NCBI GenBank assembly: GCA_910587955.1
Contig: CAJUNN010000024.1
Coordinates: 1 to 38,171, forward strand
From: an uncultured Lachnospiraceae bacterium
GTDB lineage: Bacteria; Bacillota; Clostridia; Lachnospirales; Lachnospiraceae
Length of the DNA stretch: 38,171 bases
Direction: 5' to 3'
In this document: positions 24,896 to 31,207 of the stretch, piece by piece
How the letters are laid out: every line of letters begins with the position of its first letter
Position numbering within the stretch: the stretch's first letter is position 1
The notes under the pieces: model-generated
The model's database searches: none
What the model saw: the letters and a program-made list of their open reading frames with translations, nothing else
Told to the model about the DNA's origin: nothing
Translations under genes and position numbers: made by a program

Positions 24896-27800
24896 TTACT
24901 TTCTATTTAGTTTGCCTGCCGCCTCCTGGATGTCTTTCTTCGTCAGGTATTTCTTCTTGTTACCGTTGTCCATGACTGCTTCCACCAGACGTTTCACCGC
25001 ATCCCGATTCAGCTCAATCACGCGTATTGCCTCTTTCAGCTGTTCCGACAAAATCCGGTTGACGAGCCCTTTTGCCTTTTCGTCCCATTTATACTCGTTC
25101 TCTCCAATTACGGCCAAGCCGATTTCTTTCTCATACATTCCGAACTTACACACCATATTGGCAGCAATGTTTGTAGCATACTCCAAATCACTGGCGGGGC
25201 CATGTGTCAGACCGTCTTCCGTTTCTAATACATCTGCAAATACCATTTCGGCCGCCCTGCCTCCCAATGCAGAGCAGATCCGCTCCAGATAATATTTTTT
25301 GGTCGAATCACTTTCCCCTGTTCCAGGCCGCACATATCCGCCATGATTCCCTCTTGCCACAATGCTCATATAAGCAGGCGGGCGTCCGTTGTACAGATCA
25401 ATCAAAGCATGCCCCGCCTCGTGATATGCGGTCCGCTCTATCTCCTTTGGGGACCTGTCAATCCGTTCCTCACCCAGAGTACGCTTTTCAAACATCTCAT
25501 CAAACAAGTCGTCGGTAATATTGCAGCCTGACCTTATCCCCTCCCGCAGGGCTGCCTCAACTACCTGCTCGAGAATCGCCGGACTCAATCCCTCAGACCT
25601 GTCAACAATACTTTTGATCTTTTCATTTGAAAGTTTAAACATACGGCTCTGCTTTTTTATGAGTTTTTCCAGCAGCCACCTTCTTCCCTCCTTGTCCAGA
25701 TAGTCCATCTTGAACAACATGTCAAAACGACGCTGGAGCGCGAAGTCAATTTTGCTTCCAAGATTCGTGGCTGCCATGACAAATACCGGCTTACTGTCTA
25801 CTTTTTTAAACCCATCCATCTCGGTCAGCAATGCGTTCAGGACCGGATTCGGCTGATTTGAATATTCCCGTTTCATACCGATGGCATCAATCTCATCAAT
25901 GAACAAGATTGCAGGCGCATATTTTCTTGCGATACGAAATTCCTCTTGTACCTTTTCAGGACCTCCATTTGACAATTCGCTGGCGCTGATGGACAGGAAA
26001 TTTACTCCGGATTCTGAGGCCACAACCTTTGCCAGGGAGGTTTTTCCGGTTCCCGGAGGACCATACAGCAGGACTCCCCTGGGTCTCACACCGCTTTCCT
26101 TATATTTCTTAGGATTCCGGAGATAATTAATAAAAAACCCAAGCTCTTTTTTGAGAGACTCCGACACGTATATATCATCCCAGCTTTTATCCGGACGCAG
26201 ATCATCGGACAGCATCGAAGACTTATCCTCAGACTCTACCGCCGTTTCCAGCTTGAAATCGCAAAAAATGATACTTCCAACATTGGTTTTCTCATCAAAT
26301 TCTTTTTTGGTGTCGTATGTCAGAACCTGATGCCGCGCTGACAATGTCTCCATTACCGCCTGACAGCATACATCCATATAAGTCAGCTCCAGCTGTTTTC
26401 TAAAGCTTTTACTCTCGATAAACCCTCCGGCCCCTTTTTTCATAAGGGCATTTTTTTCTTTTTCTGTATAGTCATATCCCAGGCTTCCGTCCAAAATGTA
26501 CACCGGGACTTCTTTATCTTCCTCCTGAAGTTTTAGGAAGACATCCCGTCCCATCGTTCTGGCATCCGCCGCATTCAGCCCGTTTCCCGCATTTTCAAGA
26601 CCGTATATGTAATCAATGACTGCGAAAAGAACATTTTCCTTATGGATCATTTTCATAAACTCATGGATATCCACCGTATTCTTCACGCTTACATGGTTAC
26701 TTTTTATCCTGCCGATGGGCTCATATTTCACGGTTCCAAATACAGGAATCACACAGTCCCTTTCCCCGAAGTAGAAATCCCTAATTTCCTCCGCGGCATC
26801 CTCAAAATCACATTTCCATTCGATTCTTCTCCCCCCATCGTTTTCGTCCAGTCCCTGCTTATCTTCCAGCAGTTCCAAAAACTTGCGCATTTCCCTGTTG
26901 ACAAGCTTCCCTGCTATTTCGGAAGCATTTCTGGCATCCGCACTTCCCCCGATGGAATACAATGCGGTCCTGGCCAGATACTCCTTTCCCTGACTCAGAT
27001 CATAACCATATTTCTTCTCCAGTTCTTTAAAACGGGCTTCTATATTATCCTTCACCAGTTTCAAAATATTATCTGCTTTTAAATGATTCAGCATGATAAC
27101 TGTATGGGAGGACATCCTCGAAAGTATTTCCGGAGGAAAAAAGGGCTGTTTTGTTTCCGGATCCTTATCCTTCTCCAGCGCATCCATCACCACCTTATCC
27201 GAAAACAGCGTAAGATTTTCATTCTGTGCATTGCCGTAAAGCTGTTTTCCTGCATTGGTTGTAAAAAAGATGATGGTATTTCTAAACGACAGATCGCATT
27301 GATTATATTTATCCTCGCAGATCCCGTCATCCAAAATCTGCAGAAACATTCGTATGACGTGAATATGTGCTTTTTCTATTTCATCAAACAAAAGAACACA
27401 TTTCGGATTTTTAGACACAAACTCGGTAAGTATGCCCGGTTCAGAATTATTCCAAGTGGGGGCAAAACCAACTAATTCTTGTATGGCTTCCTTATTGGAA
27501 TATCCTGCCATATCAAAACGTTTAAAAGGAAATCCCAATTTGAACGCAAACTGCTGCGCCATTAAGGTCTTCCCCACACCCGGAGGTCCTGCTAAAAGGT
27601 ATGCGCTTCTGGGCCCTCTCCGGTTCGGCGTCAGACGTGCTTTCAATTCCGTACTAAAATACGCTTCGCCAAGCTTTTCAATCGCTGCATTCTGTCCGCG
27701 AATCTGTCCTTTCAGTTCAGATTCCACGGCTCCGGCCTGCATCAGAAGCTGCCGAAGGGAAACTCCATCCTCCGATTCTTCCGTTTCTATGTCTTCGGGC

Positions 27801-28456
27801 TTCGGATAACGGTTCGACAGCCGGTTCACAAAATCAGCCACGGCATGCGGATCATACCCAATCACATTCTCCTGTTCTTTGTCTTTATAGAGCGCTGTCA
27901 ATTCGCTTAATTTTACGTCTAAGAGACATCTTTTCAGCTGTCTCTTCAGCTTGGCCGCTGCCCTGCTCCTGGCGTTGTCGCTCTGTTCTAAATCACGGAT
28001 GATATAGATCCATCTTTTCATATCCTCCGCTGTTTTCCAGTAGCCCGCCGGCACATCACGGGTGTTTCTATTGTCAGCTAACCATTTGCCGTATTCTTCA
28101 TCCAGATCGTCCATGTCCTCTTCTTCCGGCTCTCTTTTGTAAGAAAAAAACTCCGGATTTTCTGCTTCAGACGCATTACCAAAGGGCAGAAATCCATCTT
28201 CCTCCCAACTCGCCTCCTCCAAATAGTCGGCACTCTCACCCAGATATACCAAATCTCCCAGATATTCTTCCGCTTCTCTTATGGCATACCGCAAGCTGCC
28301 GGGCACATCTTCCGCCTCCTCCTCAAGCTCGCTTTGGTATTCAAAACGGCGGAATTTTGAATTCGGATACTTGTTTGTCTGCTCCGAGCACTTCAGCCAT
28401 TCATGAAAAATTCCGGTCTTTCTTCCGCTCTTTACTGCGTAAATCATTTTCTTCAA
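24896..28456 (-). CDS. RNA:DNA hybrid-binding domain - Clp AAA+ - receiver-like - FtsH AAA+/M41 protease fusion
   Basis: This 1186-residue soluble protein has an unusual domain order. Residues 4-39 match the RNase HI N-terminal hybrid-binding (viroplasmin) domain: YAVKSGRKTGIFHEW, then YPNSKFRRF. After an acidic helical linker comes a ClpA/B/X-like AAA+ module with Walker A GPPGVGKT (290-297) and Walker B VLLFDEIEKAH (354-364). Residues ~609-681 resemble a receiver fold (VLFAVIDYIYG, VPVYILDGS, KKGAGGFIE). An FtsH-type AAA+ module follows (GPPGTGKT 799-806, ILFIDEID 850-857, Arg finger QRRFD). Last is an M41 metalloprotease with zinc motif HEAGH (1012-1016) and Asp of GPASDLEYAT (1090). FtsH's membrane helices are absent. 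The start is taken as TTG at 28454-28456, eight bases after AGGAGG; the first ATG (28447) is 17 bases away. A longer frame to 28513 runs into the repeat. Function inferred: ATP-driven proteolysis linked to R-loops or hybrids. Confidence 0.9.
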   Translation of the reverse strand: MKKMIYAVKSGRKTGIFHEWLKCSEQTNKYPNSKFRRFEYQSELEEEAEDVPGSLRYAIREAEEYLGDLVYLGESADYLEEASWEEDGFLPFGNASEAENPEFFSYKREPEEEDMDDLDEEYGKWLADNRNTRDVPAGYWKTAEDMKRWIYIIRDLEQSDNARSRAAAKLKRQLKRCLLDVKLSELTALYKDKEQENVIGYDPHAVADFVNRLSNRYPKPEDIETEESEDGVSLRQLLMQAGAVESELKGQIRGQNAAIEKLGEAYFSTELKARLTPNRRGPRSAYLLAGPPGVGKTLMAQQFAFKLGFPFKRFDMAGYSNKEAIQELVGFAPTWNNSEPGILTEFVSKNPKCVLLFDEIEKAHIHVIRMFLQILDDGICEDKYNQCDLSFRNTIIFFTTNAGKQLYGNAQNENLTLFSDKVVMDALEKDKDPETKQPFFPPEILSRMSSHTVIMLNHLKADNILKLVKDNIEARFKELEKKYGYDLSQGKEYLARTALYSIGGSADARNASEIAGKLVNREMRKFLELLEDKQGLDENDGGRRIEWKCDFEDAAEEIRDFYFGERDCVIPVFGTVKYEPIGRIKSNHVSVKNTVDIHEFMKMIHKENVLFAVIDYIYGLENAGNGLNAADARTMGRDVFLKLQEEDKEVPVYILDGSLGYDYTEKEKNALMKKGAGGFIESKSFRKQLELTYMDVCCQAVMETLSARHQVLTYDTKKEFDEKTNVGSIIFCDFKLETAVESEDKSSMLSDDLRPDKSWDDIYVSESLKKELGFFINYLRNPKKYKESGVRPRGVLLYGPPGTGKTSLAKVVASESGVNFLSISASELSNGGPEKVQEEFRIARKYAPAILFIDEIDAIGMKREYSNQPNPVLNALLTEMDGFKKVDSKPVFVMAATNLGSKIDFALQRRFDMLFKMDYLDKEGRRWLLEKLIKKQSRMFKLSNEKIKSIVDRSEGLSPAILEQVVEAALREGIRSGCNITDDLFDEMFEKRTLGEERIDRSPKEIERTAYHEAGHALIDLYNGRPPAYMSIVARGNHGGYVRPGTGESDSTKKYYLERICSALGGRAAEMVFADVLETEDGLTHGPASDLEYATNIAANMVCKFGMYEKEIGLAVIGENEYKWDEKAKGLVNRILSEQLKEAIRVIELNRDAVKRLVEAVMDNGNKKKYLTKKDIQEAAGKLNRK

Positions 28457-28581
28457 TTCGCTTTCCTCCTTCGGTAATTGATACCTTAACGGACAGTCCA
28501 AAGGACTTGTCATACGGGGTGCCCGCTGGGTATACCTTCTTGGACGTTAGTAGTCCAAGAAGTATGCAAAACCGGACGCCT

Positions 28582-28756
28582 AAAGAGAGGAATCTCCCCC
28601 TCCAAACGGAGGCAGAGGTTTCGGGCAGCTAATCCCTAAGACGCACTAAAAAACTGCTCGGCAGAGGCCTCCCAGTTTAAGTGCTTTCTAAGGGATGGAT
28701 CTCCCCTCCACCTCTTAGACGCCTCTAAATTGTTTGGTGGGGAGATTCCTCTCTTT
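28582..28756. repeat. Hairpin B of repeat copy 2
   Basis: This 175-bp hairpin is the reverse complement of 18253-18427 with few changes. Stem differences are partly compensated (AATCTCCCC on the left arm faces GGGGAGATT on the right, where copy 1 has AAGCTCCCC and GGGGAGCTT), which suggests that base pairing is maintained. Confidence 0.88.
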
Positions 28757-28798
28757 GGGCTGTCTGCTACAAAAATGCCAGCGTTACCAGTCAACAGT

Positions 28799-28864
28799 GA
28801 CCAGAGCTGAAAAATCCCCCGGCAAACCATTCAGGGGTTGCCGGGGGATTTTTCAACTTTGGCC
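28799..28864. terminator. Shortened hairpin A of repeat copy 2; strong bidirectional terminator-like stem
   Basis: TGAAAAATCCCCCGGCAA (28808-28825) pairs perfectly with TTGCCGGGGGATTTTTCA (28838-28855), a GC-rich stem with A-run on one side and T-run on the other. It would terminate transcription in both directions, including that of the RNase H-like gene, whose stop is about 70 bases upstream on the minus strand. Compared with hairpin A of copy 1 the large interior (about 110 bases) is missing. Confidence 0.75.
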
Positions 28865-28933
28865 ACGTCCGGCTTTGTGTACTTCTTGGACTACAAATGG
28901 ACAAGAAGGCGTGCTTCGCGGCATTGCAGGAAG

Positions 28934-29881
28934 TCATTCTGCTTCGTCATATAATTTGCCAAGCCCCTCTTCCATGGCATTTAAACGCTCTATTACATTG
29001 TCAAATTTCTTTATATAGTTTCTAAAAAACAGGCGCGGGTTTTCTAATTTTTTCCACAGCCGCTCACACATTGGGACTGTAAAATCTCCTGTTTTCCCAA
29101 AATCTTCAAATTCATCCAATTCGTAATCTGCCGCAAGCCTTTCTATGTACAGATAACCAAGATATTTGGCTATCACAGATGCGCAGGCGACTGCGATCGC
29201 AAATTTATCTGCCTTTTCAGCTATGATGATCCGGTCTTTTGGCAAACCAATTTTGTCTTGAATATGCTCAGGATGTGATTTTTCAAAATTATCAACCACT
29301 ACAAAATCATAGTTTACTTTTTCCGCCAATGCGTTTATGGCAGCCGCATGATATTCCCGCATCAACTCATTTTCGTTAAAATCACCTTTTTTCGTCTTTT
29401 TCGTTTTCCAATTATCATTATAAACTCCATTCGGAACCACATTGGCCGCGAATGTTACACAAGCCTTTTCCATGACAATTCCGTTTTTTCGTTGTTCCTC
29501 AAAGTCCGAGTAAGATGTAAATCCCGTCAATTTTTTGCCTATCTCGCATATTTTCTTCTTGGCCGTCTCATATTTTACTCTTTCATCCCCTTTGCTTTTT
29601 TTGTCATGAGCCTTATAGGACTTCGAATCTCGGATATCCTCCTTTAGGAGCGCTTCCACATGCTCTTTTTTTACATAAGCGGCCACTACGATCAACGGTC
29701 TAAAGACCTCACCCTTTCCGGTTTCATCGCTCCCTATTACATTTTTATTAAAGTTCAGATCTTCAAACGAACTGCCTTTTGGGGATACCGCTTCCATAAA
29801 CGTTTCCCTGCCTTCCAGAGGTATTCCGTTCTGATAGGTTCCGCTCATATACCTTTCACGCAAATTCTTCTGATTATTCAT
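28934..29881 (-). CDS. Divergent RNase HII/HIII-like ribonuclease
   Basis: The 315-residue protein has a type 2 RNase H catalytic domain: IGSDETGKGEVF (Asp52, Glu53), YDFVVVDNFEKS (Asp197) and EKADKFAIAVACASVIAKYLG (Asp225). These match the four acidic residues that bind metal and cleave RNA in RNA:DNA hybrids. Closest overall style is RNase HIII, but the N-terminal TBP-like substrate-binding domain is not visible: only ~48 residues precede the catalytic motif. The fourth acidic residue is Asp rather than the Glu of typical RNase HIII. GEVFRP replaces the usual GDYFGP, so this is probably not the housekeeping enzyme. AAGGAG lies nine bases before the ATG. It lies between the Hsp70 operon and the hybrid-binding Clp-FtsH gene. 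Confidence 0.85.
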   Translation of the reverse strand: MNNQKNLRERYMSGTYQNGIPLEGRETFMEAVSPKGSSFEDLNFNKNVIGSDETGKGEVFRPLIVVAAYVKKEHVEALLKEDIRDSKSYKAHDKKSKGDERVKYETAKKKICEIGKKLTGFTSYSDFEEQRKNGIVMEKACVTFAANVVPNGVYNDNWKTKKTKKGDFNENELMREYHAAAINALAEKVNYDFVVVDNFEKSHPEHIQDKIGLPKDRIIIAEKADKFAIAVACASVIAKYLGYLYIERLAADYELDEFEDFGKTGDFTVPMCERLWKKLENPRLFFRNYIKKFDNVIERLNAMEEGLGKLYDEAE

Positions 29882-30082
29882 TCCTTTATTCTCCTTTTTC
29901 TTTTCCGCCTTTTGCTGCCGCGCTGCGGTCTTTACTGTATTAGATTTTCCGCTTGTTTACACCTATGAAACGACTAAGGAAGGCGGGCGGTTGCAGGTTT
30001 TTAAAAAAAATTTTTTTGTTCAGCGGCCATCCTGCGGTTTACAAAGTTTGCCCCGCCGGCGGTGCCGGAATCCGCCTGCGCA

Positions 30083-30115
30083 TAAAAATAGGCGAATAGC
30101 AAGTGGTATTCGCCT
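30083..30115 (-). terminator. Terminator of the Hsp70/AAA/Sel1/phosphatase/receiver operon
   Basis: AGGCGAATA (30090-30098) pairs with TATTCGCCT (30107-30115), followed on the minus strand by ATTTTTATG. It starts right after the receiver gene stop. The remaining gap to the RNase H-like gene (29882-30082) is AT-rich in part, with an A8/T7 tract near 30005, and shows no gene or confident promoter. Confidence 0.75.
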
Positions 30116-30116
30116 G

Positions 30117-30512
30117 TCAATCGTCCTTTTCTAATTTACCCAGCACCTCCTTAAACTTTGCATTCAGATCGTTACGCTCGTTATACCATACGCTTCCCAA
30201 TATGTCGGGGATCCTGTAATTCAAAGAGGAACAAACAATAACCGGAATGCGGATTTTTTCTTTTTCCATTCTTTCGATAAGTTTAAATCCCGCTTCCTTA
30301 TGGACAGCTTCTCCCGCTTCCAGAGGATACTGCATATCCGTCACAATCAAATCTATCTTATCCTCCCCATGGTATATCTGTTCCCAAAGTTTTTTCTGAT
30401 TTCTCACTGATATGATATTTCTTATGCCGTTAAATTCCAAAGCTTTTCGTATATTAGTTTCCTTAAAAACATCATCATCCGCAATTACTGCGTGAATCTT
30501 TGACAGCTCCAT
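30117..30512 (-). CDS. Stand-alone response regulator receiver domain
   Basis: The 131-residue protein is a single CheY-like receiver. The acidic pocket is IHAVIADDDVF, the phospho-acceptor Asp is in IDLIVTDMQYP (about residue 59), and the Thr/Ser switch position is in IPVIVCSSLNYR. The conserved Lys near the end is not obvious (GSVWYNERNDL), so phosphorylation may be altered. There is no output domain and no histidine kinase nearby. The ATG at 30510-30512 shares a base with the stop of the phosphatase gene (TGATG), with AAGGAG eight bases upstream. It may act as a protein-protein switch for the AAA+ or Hsp70 partners; this is inference. Confidence 0.85.
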   Translation of the reverse strand: MELSKIHAVIADDDVFKETNIRKALEFNGIRNIISVRNQKKLWEQIYHGEDKIDLIVTDMQYPLEAGEAVHKEAGFKLIERMEKEKIRIPVIVCSSLNYRIPDILGSVWYNERNDLNAKFKEVLGKLEKDD

Positions 30513-31207
30513 CAACCTCGCTCCTTCCGCCGTAAATCTTCACCATAAGGCAAAATCAATCGGGCTCCTGTTTCCGTAACACGATAATACCTGTTATTTT
30601 CCGTATCAATTTTTAGAACTGGAATCCTACCGCTTTCCAAAACAGTTCCATCTATGTAATAGTGGCTTTCCCCGTCAAAATAAATATCATGAAATCTCGG
30701 ATTGCCTGATATCTCCGCCGTTCCTATATGCCCCGCGACAATCTTCCTGTCGCCGTAAAATCTGCCTGTTTGGGCCGGATATTTCTCCGTAAATGTAAAA
30801 TCATCGGTTCCCCACTCCCATAAATCCTCTGCCTCTTCCTCAATCCCGGCATGGACAAAGATGGTGTTTCCTTCTGCATAATATCTTGGAAGCGTTTGCA
30901 TCCACATAAGATATCTATTGTCCTCCTCCGGGTGAGCATAAGTATCCGCATCGCCGTTTCCGCCGATGGGCCATCTGCCGTCACACGCCATTTCCTCGTG
31001 ATTGCCAAGCAAGGCTATGACTTTATCACTGCCATATTTATTTTGCAGCTGTATAATTTTTTTCAGAACACCATAGCTATCCGGGCCATGTACATAGTCG
31101 CCCAGAAGAATCAGCTTACTATCGCCGGAAAAGTCAACCAATGACAATGCGTACTCAAAAGCATCCAGGCATCCATGTATGTCGCTCATTGCATAAATAT
31201 AATTCAT
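30512..31207 (-). CDS. PPP-family metallophosphoesterase (Ser/Thr phosphatase-like)
   Basis: The 231-residue protein has the calcineurin-like phosphoesterase motifs in order: MSDIHGCLDAFE (GDxHG-like, about residue 8), LILLGDYVHGPDS, IALLGNHEEMA, FVHAGIEEE and VAGHIGTAE. This fits small bacterial PPP protein phosphatases or ApaH-like enzymes. The second motif reads GDYVHGP where PPP enzymes have GDYVDRG, so metal or substrate binding could be modified. The start overlaps the Sel1 gene stop (ATGA), and its own stop overlaps the receiver start. Such tight coupling suggests that it works on or with products of this operon. Confidence 0.88.
   Translation of the reverse strand: MNYIYAMSDIHGCLDAFEYALSLVDFSGDSKLILLGDYVHGPDSYGVLKKIIQLQNKYGSDKVIALLGNHEEMACDGRWPIGGNGDADTYAHPEEDNRYLMWMQTLPRYYAEGNTIFVHAGIEEEAEDLWEWGTDDFTFTEKYPAQTGRFYGDRKIVAGHIGTAEISGNPRFHDIYFDGESHYYIDGTVLESGRIPVLKIDTENNRYYRVTETGARLILPYGEDLRRKERG

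Larger units (their letters stand above)
28481..28875. repeat. Complex hairpin repeat, copy 2 (inner module inverted)
   Basis: This occupies the gap between the RNase H-like gene and the Clp-FtsH gene; no gene is visible in it. The 55-bp outer arm (28481-28535) matches 17968-18022 in the same orientation with about six mismatches, and is followed by a small CTTCTTGGAC/GTCCAAGAAG hairpin. The inner module (about 28569-28875) is the reverse complement of the copy-1 module: hairpin B first (28582-28756), then spacer, then a shortened hairpin A (28799-28864), bounded by ACCGGACG and CGTCCGGC. Confidence 0.9.

Noticed and set aside
28457..28513. N-terminal extension of the Clp-FtsH protein from 28513
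   Set aside because: These 19 codons overlap the repeat arm, have no ribosome binding site, and precede the well-matched hybrid-binding domain.
29882..30082. Promoter for the RNase H-like gene
   Set aside because: TAATAC and TTGT-like elements are present but no pair with good spacing, so no site was called.
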